A stretch of DNA of 64,000 nucleotides from Calamus simplicifolius. Lineage: Eukaryota; Streptophyta; Magnoliopsida; Arecales; Arecaceae. Under the pieces are notes generated by a model. That model saw nothing but the letters and a program-made list of their open reading frames with translations. It was not told the DNA's origin and did no database searches. A program made the position numbers and the translations under genes. This document shows positions 15,001 to 24,438 of this stretch, in pieces; within the stretch, counting starts at the first letter, position 1; each line of letters starts with the position of its first letter. The DNA is taken from the NCBI GenBank assembly GCA_900491605.1, contig UESW01003834.1:1058688-1122687 (forward strand), in the 5' to 3' direction.

Positions 15001-16354
15001 CCGGCCGCCCCCTAGGCCCGGCGAGGCAGCAAGCACGCCGCCACGCCTGAACTAATGCGGGAGCCGAACCGGCTCCAGCCCAGGAGTTCGGCTTCCGCCC
15101 ATGAGAAGGGCCACCGTGGCCCTCTCCACGGTCTCTCCCACGTCCGGTCCCCCACCGAACGTCGCCTCCGGTACCGGTGGGGCCGCCGGCCATAGCTCAG
15201 GCCCGGCGAGGCGACGGGCATGCTGCTGACCTGAACCCAAATCGGACCGTCCATGGCTCTCTCTCTCTCTTTGTTTCTCTCACTCAGTTCTCTCTCTATC
15301 TCTCTCTATGTGGCATGGGCAGGGGCTTACCAGCTGAGGATGCGGGCGAGGATGAAGGGTAAGATCTGCCAGCATCCTCCTTAAAAAGCCAACGAAGAAG
15401 GTTCGCGACATCCTTGGTTAAAGGAATCGGGAACCCAATAGTCACGCTGAGATCGGCAATCCAGTCGTCGTGCCGAGAACTTAAACGTCAGAAGTAAATT
15501 CAGGTGTCCCCATAATTAATTACCGGGGGTTACACAACCAAGTGGCCTCATTGTAAATCCTGATATTCCAAATCTAGGCATCATCATGTCAGGTGCAAAC
15601 CCCAACATGTACATAATGATGCAGGCCCAGTCCCATCGCTGTAACAAACATGAAGAACTTTGAACCAGTAGGTCTTGCTCAATCTATTTAAGGCCATACA
15701 GAATTTGTCAACTTATTACAAGGCCTTATCCTCCATCATAACATGGTTTTCAACTATTATTTATGTGTTTAAACTAAGATATTAATCTTTCTAGTACTCT
15801 TGATCATATTTCACTTTCATATTTTTTGAAGCTTAAGAGAACGCCACCGCAATTTTTTCAACAACAAAGTCAGGGTGAAAGCAAGCAAAGGTGGAAAGCC
15901 AAAATCTTAACCCACAATTTAGTTTCCAAAAAACATCCGAACAACGAAGAAGGCATCAAAGGCATAACTAAAAACCATGGAGACAAATGAGCTAAGAAAA
16001 CATCACACTCTCCTAGCTAGTGACATTAGGGATGGCAACGACTTGGGACGGCCTCTACCGATCCCTATTCCCGTTTGAAAAAAACCTTTCTGTTCCTCGC
16101 CCGTTAAGCCATTATACAACGGGGTAGGGGCGGGGATACCCGGCCGGATAAACGGGTACCCATTTGACCATTTACATAAAAAAATAAAATTATTTTATTA
16201 AACTTATAATTTTACTGAACGCTTAAAAAAATACTAATAAAAAGTTCTGACTTTGACGTTCAGTACAGTTGCATGAAAGAAAAGACAAGACATGAAGATT
16301 CAAATGTGTTTTACTAGGTTTTTTAGTATATATATTTTATTTATTTTTTTAATG

Positions 16355-16401
<47 letters not shown>

Positions 16402-19400
16402 AAATATATTATATTAAAGCTAATGGGGACGAAAATGGGTAAACGGAGATGGGATGGAGGATACCGTCTTTGGCCGTTTACCTGTTTAGCCATTAACCAT
16501 TAACGGCCGTTTATCCATTAAGCCGTTTAGATAGGGAATTTTTCGATCCGTTAGAAATGGTACCAGCTGGTTAAACAGCTAAACGAAAAAAATTGTCATC
16601 CCTAGTTGACATCTAAGAATCTGACACATTGCTGATGCCCAGAAGAATTGCTTCCTAGTTAAAGTTACTCTCCTGAAAGGTTTCATGTATCTTAAACTGT
16701 TTATCTAAAAAAACAAAAGGGTTTTTATTGTGCCAGGTATAAAGCTTTGCATGCAATCTCTGTCCTAGGTCAGGGAACAACTAAGCTTCCACATAGCATA
16801 AATCTGATTCTGTTATGATGTGACCTTAAGACAAAACAAATGGTGACTCAATGAGCCAAGCGCATGAGGCTCTAACACTGCAAGGTTTAGAGAAGGTCAG
16901 ATATATGCTTTGCATGCAAAAAGGCTGTTTTCATGTTTCGAATCCATGACGCTATAAATCTGATTCTGTTATGATGACCTTAAAAGACTCTATGTAGATA
17001 TTCCATAAAGAGTAATTACCTTCTAAACTTCTAAATGCTATAAGATTTTAAACTCCAAATCACTTAACCACTATATCTCTATCTAATGTTTATTCTCTTG
17101 CATGATTCATGAACAAAATTCAACATAAGACAGACCTTGCATGAGTCATAAATGTATCAAGCGACAACATGTGTCCTCACATTATTGTTCCATTCTTCAC
17201 ATAAGCAGGCTTGGGGCAGGTATTATGTTTCTCCTACAGAAACATTTACATGTTTGTCCAGGTGAGCTATCAAACAAAGAAGGAAACCAGTTAAGGAGAA
17301 CGTGAGTTGTCAGGATGTTGCATAAAATTGCATAGGCAAGCCAACAAAGGAGGCACCACAAAAAAGGCAGATGCTATACTTAAAAAGGAATTCATGCCTG
17401 TTATATTTTTTGGGGCAAATATTCACATGTACTTGGATACCAAAAAAGCTACCACTTAGGAGAGGTGAATTGTAGCAATAGTTTGATGCACTAATAACAG
17501 ACTATATTGTGTTTGTAGTCTACTTGCATTGCTCAAATGGTGAAGCCACTTCTTACTTCATATTATTTATATTACAAATTTTTTTTTTTTTTGATAAGGT
17601 CATGTCTTTATCAAAGAAAAGACGGATACAGCTATTAAAAATCCAAAATACAAGTAGTTCAAAATCAATTGTATGGTTCATAATCAATAAAAGAATTACT
17701 GGGCCACAGGATATTTTACATCTATATTCGCATTGTGAGCATTCCAAAGCAGCCATGCTGCTCGAGTTCTCCATTGCATTAATCACATCCCCGCATATCT
17801 TACAACTGCAGTTAGGGCAATACCAGCTGCCTTCTGGAAGCTCCTGAAGTAAAACAGACAGAGACATAATAATAAATCAATTACACCTGAAACCATTGAA
17901 AATTCAAACAGATCACATGTTCATACAATAGAGTCTATTGTGCACCTGCAAAATAATGCGGACTTAATTAGCCTAATAAATTAAAGTAGCACAAATGTAT
18001 GTCAGACAAAAAGAATGCAATAGAATAGACACATAAACCGGAACAAAAAATACATACAAGAAACATAGAATCGAACTAAGAGTTTTGTCAGGGAAAGCAT
18101 TGATTATAGATGATTGTGGGTGGATAGCGATGCAACACAAGGTGCAACCAATAAGTACTATGAACAGTTGGACCATGAGAAGATTTGCAAGAGCTAGCAG
18201 ATTTTCGATTGAAAACTTCAATAGGTATTGAATTTCTTAAAATTTTAGCCAGGTTTTTATATATGTACTTGAATAATTCTAGTATATTCACAGACCACCA
18301 TGTTCTATTTCTAATATGACTCTATATCAGATTTAGTGGCCAAAACAGGGTTGCGGACTGTGGTCTATACATGCTTCTAATACATTATATGAAGGTGGCT
18401 TTTGGTATATTAATTAAATAATTTTCAGACAGAATTTTCTTCATCAAGGGTTTTTCAGTGCAGTTTGTTTTCAATCTGTATTTGATCTTCAATGTTAATT
18501 CCCAGCAGTTGAGTTTCTTCACTTTTCATGCTGCATCAGATAGTATACCTCAAGTTTTTGTGGGGGGTGCGATGGTAGTGCCTTGCTACTATTCTTAAGG
18601 GGTTTGCATAATGTTTAGTTTAGATGAAAATATTGCTGAAGTGGTGGATATTACCAGGTGATATAAATAGCAGAAGGGATAGCAAATTAGACATTCGTGC
18701 AATCTGACAGATAGGAACAAAACAAATGAACAAACTCATCTGAGATAAGGGAAGCAAGCAACTAAAGCTAGTTCTGCAACACAATGCTGTGCACTACAGG
18801 AACATGGTTGATGATCAGAAAGAGGATTAAGGTTGGCTATAAGCTGAAATCTGTAAGACAGTCTGTAAAATGACATACAAGGCAATATCAATAGATGTCG
18901 AGAATAACTTCTGTTTCATAAAAGAAATGCATTTCAAATGCATCCTGAAAAGGGCATGTTTCCTTTGGTTAGAAAAATCAATAGGTATTGCAGCAGTTGT
19001 ATTGTAGACATAAAAAATCATGTGTTTAAAAGTTCAATCAAGATTCAAGCAAGACATCACCTCAGGTAACTTCTCAGGCCCCGTTGTGACATTCCAGACA
19101 AATAAATATATGACAGTTTAGAAATCAACCAGAATATGAACTGAGAATCTTCAAGGACAGACTAAAGCAGACATCAGATTGATCAGTATACAATTGATAA
19201 TATATGATGATGAAACTACTTTCTATTGAAAAAGAAAATGAATGATTGAGACAAATCAAGAATAACATCGACAGGTATGACATTCATGCCAATTGTGAAT
19301 GTGCAATGGTAACAATATGTTCATGCCTCCTAAATGTTTTCTTCATTAGTTTATCAACGAAATATTACCAAATACTGCCACATTCAATACATCAATAGTT

Positions 19401-22400
19401 CTCAATATAAAGTTAATGAGCTCATCCACTTCATTTAATGATTCATCTTTGCCCCATCTTCCTATGATAATGCAATAACATATGCTCTGACAATTATTTA
19501 ATCATGGCCCTCAAAATCTACAGGATGCATAGTCCCAAGTTCATATTTTCTTTTAAGTTAAAACATAGAGGACACAATGAATGAATCAATAGAACAAAAT
19601 GAAACTATTAAGAATAATGGAAAGCGGTACTGAGATGCACCATGTGTCAATAATGGTTTGGTAATGAACGGAATACTAATACTGGTACAATATGGTATGG
19701 CCAGTATGCACCAGTTCTTTAAGCCATGTTTTCAACAGAACTGAATGATGGAAAGTGGAGACGTACTAATCTTCCTATATTAGCATTGAAAATAGATACA
19801 TTTATACAAGATATTTTACTATAAGATGAATTTAATGAACAAACCTGTGGGGGCAAGCATTCCTGATGATAGGCAGAGGGGCAATTATCACAGCATATTA
19901 GTTCACCACCATCACCACAACGCATACAACAATCATCATTTTCGCCCACCTCCACAGCTTCCATTGATGGCGTATTGTCTTTCCTTGACTTGTACTCAAC
20001 AGACCAAGCCTGAAGCTGGCAAAGGGTGTATGGTTTACCAGAGCCTATGAAAAGATTCAAAGAGGGTCTCTGTAGCTTGAAACCTGCATGACACTTAAAG
20101 TCAGATACAGAGAGGATCTTGCCGCAGCATCTACAGAGAATTCCATCCCTGGTCACTTGCCCATCCTTTACCACTGTATTGTTCTTTGGATCCCGATATT
20201 GGACAACACTATTTACAGATATGGTACCCATGGCAATCAACCTGCATAACACTGTTCTTGCTCCTAAGAATAATTGCTTCCCATCAGCAAAGTGTTTTCC
20301 ACATTTTCCAGGAGTTTGCAGAAGTAATTTATGACCTTCCTTTTGACTTCTGCGCTTTCTCAAAGCATATGATTTTAACAACCTTGTCTTGGAAGAGGAA
20401 TTTCTACTGCTAGACCTGAAATCTTTATTTATGACTGCTGCCATCAGAAGATCATTATCATCAAACTGGCACCCCCTACATCTCCTGTGCTCATTTTCCC
20501 TATGGACTTCAAACTTCTTTGCCTTGATAATGACCTGATCATCCCCAACATCCAGAGACTCGCCATTAGCAAGAATTAAATCTTCATCAGACATTTTCTC
20601 ACCAAAATGTTCTGAAGGAATCTTGTTATTATCTGACGCATCAATCAGTTCCACACTTTCACTACATCTAGGATGAGAAAACATGATAGAGGTAGATATC
20701 TTGGAGCTTGCCTGTATTGCATTATCCTTGCATTTTGTTGATCGAACACCACCTACCTTGTTATCTGTTTTTAATTTTGACAAACTGCCTCCAGATTCAT
20801 CCTCCGAAAGCATCATTGGATTAAACTTTTTGTCTTTGTTACTTTGTGCGTCTGCTTTGGCTTCCAATTCTGTGGGCTTCTTACATATCTTTATTGTTGA
20901 ACCATCTTCCAGTACTGCAGACGTATGCCCTATCCAATTTTCTGAAGCATGGCTGCACTGCTTTTTGAGGCATGCTGAGTTCTTTAAGCAGTCTGAAGTT
21001 GACTCCAATCTTAGTACAGAACTCACTTCCTGAGAAACTGGAAACTGAAGATGATTCTCAACCTTATCAATAATATCAAGACCAAGCACCTCCATGTATC
21101 TTCTATTAGTTGGGCTTCTATTAGTTGGGTTTGCTCCAAATTTCCTGTCAGTTACTTTGACTGCTTCAATTTCTGATATTTTCTTAGACTTCTTGCATGC
21201 CTTTTTGGTTGAAATAGATGCAGAAGTTTGCCTCATTTCAGATTCTGACATTCCTGAGGCTCTGCAATTATCCTCCTCGTGATACTCAGAATCCTTTAAA
21301 AAGATTTTATCTACTATTTTTTCAGCTAAGCTGGGGTTTTCCTTGGGGACTGAATTGAGCTCAAAATGAAAAGCTCCTCTAGTAAGGCTCAGTTGATCGG
21401 TTGAAGATTGCATTTCTGCTGCATATTAATTCCTCCAGTAGGCTCAGGAATACTTACACGAGTAAACAGCTCTTGCCCACACCTATCATTGATACTAAAA
21501 CACAGAGTTCTCTCCTGGGGATAAAGATAAAACACTTGTTGCTCTGGCATCAGATGTTGAGAAGCTCGATTTATGATGAATAAACTTCCAGAGTCTCCAG
21601 AGGACTTCTTGCCTTTCTGCGTCAGTAAGCTCCCAGAATCTTCACAGGACTTCTTGTTCTGTGCCACTTCATTTAACTTCTTTCGTTGGACCGAAGCACA
21701 TATTTTCCCAGAAATGGTTGGACAATCCAAAGCACCTCCATCCCTGTCGCTTTCTCCGCAGCTAAAACCTTTTCTGCCACTGCCACCGAGAAAAACAGAG
21801 GACTCCAATTTCTCTAGCTGAACTCTTTTCACAAAGCCATCCCATGTATCCTCATAAGCAAGCTCCACTTTCTTACAGACCCCATCCCTTCCTTGATATG
21901 CACCCTTCTCTCTAGGTTTAACAACTGGCATCTGTTTGTCAATTGCGGTTTCTCCACAAGGTTGATTTCCCACAAGCAACTTCCTGTCAAGACACGAAGA
22001 TGGCCCACCTTCTTCAGTTGAATAATGAGAGGCCAATGTTTTTGATTCCACTGAGTTATTTTTCTTGCATGAAACAAAATTTTCTGCAACACTTACAGGA
22101 ACAGATGTGCATGATTTTCTCTGACTTGGTTTACGGTTACCGCACAGTTGATTTGTTTTATCATGAAGACTTGTAGCCTTGGAACCCTTATTATCATGAA
22201 ACCCCTTGCCTATGCGCCTGGCAAGGCTTCTAAGTCTTCTGTTTTGTATATCTACGCCACAATAAAGTTTATGCTTCCCTCGATGACATCTATATTTTTT
22301 TCTCGAATCATGAAAACCTTGTGTGAGAGCTAGCTGCTGAATGCAAGAACCTTCTTTTACCTCAAATTTGCTATCGGGCATGGGATTTGGCAGAAGACTC

Positions 22401-23759
22401 TTTTTTGATCTGCAAACTAAATGTAAATTGTGTTTTCTCCGGTTATCTCGAACTCTGCCTACACCCTTTGCTGCCAAGAACATATTTGCCTTCCCTGTAA
22501 GCACAACTGTTGAACTATTCACAGCTTTCAATGCAATTCCCTCCCTCAGGAAACGGATCATTTTGTCGATGCATACGACAGCCACAAAAGGATCAAGCAT
22601 CTTCCACCTGTCTAGAAGTGACAGAGACTTTCGTGGCTGCTGAATACCCTTTTCAATGTGTTGCAGAGTATCTCTCAAATCCAACCAAAATTCATTGATG
22701 TTGACCCACTGTTTTGCATTTTCATCCTCTTCTATGGCCAATGCATCAGCAGATAAGATCTTACCACATGATACCCAAGCTTTAGGGAGAGAATATAAAC
22801 ACAGTCGTTTTACAGGAAATCGGAAAACCAAATCATATTTTATCCCATCTTTCCTCTTGCGCACTTCAATTTCCCAGCCAGCATCCATCAGAAGATGATG
22901 TGCATATGCCCGAAGATGGCTGGGAAGATCCTTAATGAACGCCACCTTCTTTGCAGCATTGACCATCTCTGAATTTAGAGTTCTTCCAAAAGCAACATGT
23001 TTGCCTGACTCCAAAGGCTTAGAAGTACAGATCTGTCCTGAACCAGCATTATTATCAGATTTAGCTTTTGTAAAAACCTCATCATTTCCTGTCTCCTTGC
23101 TTCTGCTATTACATTTTGGATCACCATTGTCATCAAAATCATTAAGATTTTCCTGAATATCAATCATATGGCAGCAAGACATGAACCCCTGACCAAGAGA
23201 TTCAACTACGCGGCATCGTAATTGTTCGCAAACAACAGAAGAATTTGAAAGACTTATGCTTGGGATAACCTTCGATGGACCAATGTGCATCGGTTCATTA
23301 CAGGTGTCATTCAACTTATGCCTTGAATCATTATCCTTATAGCTCCAGTCCGCAACAAGTGATAACTTCAGCCTCTTCATATTCATGTTATGAGCATCAG
23401 AACTGGCCCAGGAAGAAGAGTTGTCCACAAAATACCTTGATCCTCCTATTTCCCTGAGGCTTATCTTTGTGTGCTTTAAAGCTTCTCCAGATAAATGTTT
23501 TGTAGAAGATACATACGTTGGGGCCGAGATTCCACAGTTGGAATTGCTCAGTGTTTTCATCTTACTGCCTTCGTCTGGTTGAAATTTCATGGTCCCATAA
23601 ACACCAAAACTATTCCTTGCTTCACTAATACTATTTCCAAAGAAAACCTCTGTATATCCTTCTCTCCTCCAAGGAGCCCTCAAATCCACCTTTGTCCAAG
23701 TCCATGATTTCTCTCCCAAACAATTTTTCCACTGTCTCCTCCTTGGATCCCAGCAACAT
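1..23759 (-). CDS. IDM1: IDM1-like PHD-finger histone acetyltransferase gene (partial, 3' end off the left edge)
   Basis: Members of this family (Arabidopsis IDM1/ROS4) are nuclear histone H3 acetyltransferases that read chromatin through PHD fingers and promote active DNA demethylation. Six coding exons were placed by splice sites and family similarity: 23759-21458, 21359-19845, 17843-17720, 5535-5450, 4285-4045 and 1199-1113. In order they encode an N-terminal region, a TIFY-binding-like region, a C4HC3 PHD finger split over two exons, a second Cys/His-rich segment, and the start of the GNAT domain. The C-terminal acetyl-CoA-binding part was not found and should lie left of position 1. Two reading-frame breaks are visible (near 23655 and in exon 4285-4045), plus one short intron that could instead be a frameshift. 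The start at 23759 is a choice: a Met at 23719 opens the longer downstream frame but loses the preceding conserved-looking segment. Confidence 0.85.
1113..1199 (-). CDS. IDM1-like gene, sixth coding exon (acetyltransferase N-terminal strand)
   Basis: The exon reads SNCPRLNNKGFYTVVLEKND followed by ELISVASIR, the beta-strand pair that opens the GNAT fold in IDM1 homologs. The acceptor is ATGCCAG, and the donor is GTATTA after ATCAG. The phase agrees with the exon ending at 4045 (N-W-G-S). The following exon, with the acetyl-CoA-binding loop, was searched for in 1-1112 and not found, so it should lie outside the window. Confidence 0.85.
2600..3556 (-). other. Unrecognised open frames inside the intron
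   Basis: Two minus-strand frames, 2600-3091 (163 codons) and 3290-3556 (88 codons), are longer than most chance frames in this A/T-rich intron. They contain Trp/Tyr-rich stretches such as SGDTWLEIFYSVKARDPIFQ and FYAYPPTLVGD. I recognise no family. They may be a decayed retrotransposed or captured coding fragment, or chance. A poly-A run lies on the plus strand at about 3172-3190. Confidence 0.2.
3581..3654. repeat. 37-bp tandem duplication
   Basis: Two adjacent copies of a 37-bp unit (3581-3617 and 3618-3654) begin ACAAGGCAGGACTATAGATT. They differ at one visible position (GGTATAAG against GGTGTAAG). Confidence 0.85.
4045..4285 (-). CDS. IDM1-like gene, fifth coding exon (entry to GNAT domain), with a 1-nt deletion
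   Basis: The first frame reads VHLGLRSRIGVTNYIDDGFS and on to SAQKLR, then hits TGA. Shifting by one base gives MAECNLKLAIALTIMEECFL and then PMVDPRTGMDIIPHVLYNWG, which matches the conserved block before the acetyltransferase core. A single missing base at about 4162-4168 (TTG CGC TGA ATG-type context) explains the break. The acceptor is GCTAGCAG at 4286, and the donor GTGAGG follows TGG GG. The exon is 241 nt, where 242 would be in phase with the exon at 1199. Confidence 0.8.
5450..5535 (-). CDS. IDM1-like gene, fourth coding exon (Cys/His-rich segment)
   Basis: This 86-nt exon is flanked by ATTACAG and GTATGT. It reads H-A-K-C, then SDSWFCRRSCQE, matching the His-Cys ... WFC-x3-C pattern that closes the second zinc-binding unit of IDM1-type proteins. 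It lies about 12.2 kb from the previous exon because a retrotransposon occupies the intron. It is too short to stand out as an ORF. Confidence 0.8.
6123..8332 (-). repeat. 3' LTR of the chromovirus
   Basis: This 2210-bp repeat matches 13452-15534 along its length, with scattered substitutions and indels. Its G/C-rich CT-satellite part (about 7500-8200) is longer than in the other copy. The Pro/Arg-rich frames read from it on both strands are composition artefacts. Confidence 0.9.
8333..8343 (-). other. Polypurine tract
   Basis: TGAGGGGAGAA on the minus strand lies immediately before the 3' LTR start (TGTAACC). This is the expected place and composition for the plus-strand primer of an LTR retrotransposon. 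Confidence 0.8.
8462..11699 (-). pseudogene. pol pseudogene: protease, RT, RNase H, integrase, chromodomain tail
   Basis: Recognisable blocks in order are: protease/linker with DVIIGMDWLASYHALVDC (about 11,590-11,540); RT with VLFVKKDGSLRLCIDY, IPFGLTNAPAAF and the catalytic box FIDDILIYS (about 10,800); RNase H with GLGCVLMHNGKVIAYASRQL (about 10,300); integrase with HPQSDGQSERTIHILKDMLR and FEAMYGRRCR (about 9250-9030); and a tail with EEHPLRIVDRKDQVL and ATWKLEEEMKKYPQLF ending at TAA 8462. Stops at 11136, 10587, 10206, 10113 and 8540 fall where Trp or Gln is expected. A frameshift lies near 8670. The element is defective. Confidence 0.85.
11700..13265 (-). pseudogene. gag pseudogene of the chromovirus
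   Basis: The frame starts MARRTRSQQNDEGSQVGNAG at 13265. It runs through a Gln/Pro/Thr-rich repeat region (units like PQTQPAP, about 13,050-12,860) and a capsid-like segment containing NFADFKSFAPAPF. A later segment with LNWRKEIFSWPSMKLDSPGW needs a frame change. Several in-frame stops and at least one frameshift are present, so no intact Gag can be made. The zinc-knuckle part (about 12,190-11,900) is recognisable only by position. Confidence 0.7.
13432..13447 (-). other. Primer-binding site
   Basis: On the minus strand, four bases after the 5' LTR, the sequence reads TGGTAGTATCAGAGCC. This resembles the initiator-Met-tRNA PBS TGGTATCAGAGCC with three extra bases. Confidence 0.75.
13452..15534 (-). 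repeat. 5' LTR of the chromovirus
   Basis: This 2083-bp partner is bounded by TGTCACGCC on the left and GGGGGTTACA on the right (plus-strand reading). It contains about 37 bp near its right end (around 15465-15503) that the other LTR lacks, and lacks part of the G/C-rich block that the other LTR has. Confidence 0.9.
16027..16604. mobile_element. hAT-like nonautonomous element
   Basis: The 578-bp element starts TAGGGATGGCAACG and ends TTGTCATCCCTA, giving an inverted repeat of about 12 bases with one mismatch. The flanks agtgacat and gttgacat match at 6 of 8 positions, consistent with an old 8-bp hAT target duplication. The interior has a (TA)n run at about 16,359-16,397 and repeated motifs built on CCGTTTA and ACGGGTACCC. 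No coding capacity. It lies in the IDM1-like intron. Confidence 0.7.
16834..16953 (+). mobile_element. Possible SINE remnant (Au-like)
   Basis: The segment reads GTGACTCAATGAGCCAAGCG, then CAAGGTTTAGAGAAGGTCAG, then GGCTGTTTTCATGTTTCGAA and TCCATGAC. This resembles a tRNA-derived plant SINE of the Au type, with box-B-like GTTTCGAATCC. It is flanked by near-identical copies of a ~33-bp sequence (16798-16832 and 16954-16988). The family assignment is from memory of the consensus and is uncertain. Confidence 0.4.
17720..17843 (-). CDS. IDM1-like gene, third coding exon (second half of PHD finger)
   Basis: The exon reads ELPEGSWYCPNCSCKICGDV followed by ECSQCEYR. It supplies the last zinc ligands of the PHD finger and the first ligands of the next Cys/His unit. 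The acceptor is ACTTCAG before GAG, and the donor is GTAAAA after AGAT. It joins in phase to the preceding exon (PPQ/ELPEG) and to the exon at 5535 (R-Y-H). Confidence 0.85.
19845..21359 (-). CDS. IDM1-like gene, second coding exon (TIFY-binding region and first half of PHD finger)
   Basis: The exon carries a TIFY-binding-domain-like block (SVVQYRDPKNN, then VTRDGILCRCCGKILS) and the start of a C4HC3 PHD finger (CMRCGDGGELICCDNC, then YHQECLPPQ). It ends at CAG followed by GTTTGT, position 19845. I place the acceptor after TTTTGAG at 21360, because the resulting 98-nt intron keeps the frame with the upstream exon and removes the stop that follows PEPTGG in the upstream frame. A simple frameshift is the alternative. 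The plus-strand frames over this interval are shadows. Confidence 0.75.
21458..23759 (-). CDS. IDM1-like gene, first coding exon
   Basis: This is a Ser/Lys-rich N-terminal exon of about 770 codons. Around 22,950-22,780 it contains a block beginning DLPSHLRAYAHHLLMDAGWE, typical of the first conserved domain of this family, followed by VSCGKIL. The frame from 23719 runs open to the donor at 21457, where CTG TTT ACT CGT is followed by a consensus GTAAGT. Upstream of 23719 a second frame reads MLLGSKEETVEKLFGREIMD and continues to RRIY near 23655, where it meets TEVFFG in the downstream frame. This suggests a 2-base loss, or a 1-base gain, at that point and a true start near 23759. Confidence 0.75.
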
Positions 23760-24208
23760 GCTCTGATTTTGGGCCACCATTGTCTCAGAACTGTGTCTCA
23801 AAACTGAAATTTTTGCACACTCTGACAGGAAAAATGTAGATCTGCAGTGTGATAACCTGAACCAATGCTTGACCAGATCCACAAATTAATACTTGAGAGG
23901 AAATTTCCAGACTAGTGATGCATTTTCTGACCAAGACTGAATGGGAAACCCAAGTTTTCCACCCTGTGGATTCAACAAAACCCTTTTTGATAATTGTTTT
24001 TTTCTCCTACAAAAACCTAAATTTTATCCAGTCATACTCCCAAAAGCATGCAAAATGTGCAGAAAAGCAGAAATCTGAGAAACTTCAACCCATCAACCTA
24101 GCTCTACTTAGCTACAGAAAAATCTGACTATAAAAGCCCTAAGTTCTAATAAATCCAACTTCAATTGAACATAAAAATGTCAAAAAGCAACGTTAACTTC
24201 GGATCCCA

Positions 24209-24267
24209 CCCCCCCCCCCCCCCAAAAAAAAAAAAAAAAATCAAATCAAATCAAATCAAATCAAATC
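24209..24267. repeat. Poly-C / poly-A / (TCAAA)n simple repeats
   Basis: C15 is followed directly by A17 and then five TCAAA units. Such runs are error-prone in sequencing. Confidence 0.95.
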
Positions 24268-24405
24268 TGAACCCGAACAACTTCCCTTGCACGATTCCCA
24301 CAAACATCATGACAACCTTTTACAAGAAAAGATCAAACCATCACTTAAACAACCACATTGACCCTCCAAAATCCAACTTCTGAAACTTGACATCCCACTA
24401 CCATA

Positions 24406-24410
<5 letters not shown>

Positions 24411-24438
<28 letters not shown>
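24411..24438. repeat. (GT)14 microsatellite
   Basis: An uninterrupted GT dinucleotide run in the upstream non-coding part of the IDM1-like gene. Confidence 0.95.

Larger units (their letters stand above)
6123..15534 (-). mobile_element. Ty3/gypsy chromovirus (Tekay/Del-like), decayed, inside the IDM1-like intron
   Basis: Two long direct repeats bound an internal region with gag, protease, RT, RNase H, integrase and a chromodomain-like tail, all on the minus strand. Read on that strand, both LTRs begin TGTAACCCCCGGT and end GTGACA. A primer-binding site follows the 5' LTR and a polypurine tract precedes the 3' LTR. The domain order, the TWKLEEEM motif at the C terminus and the Met-tRNA-type PBS fit the Tekay/Del group. 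Many in-frame stops make it non-autonomous. The 5-bp flanks (aataa and caacc) do not match, so no target-site duplication is seen. Confidence 0.9.
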
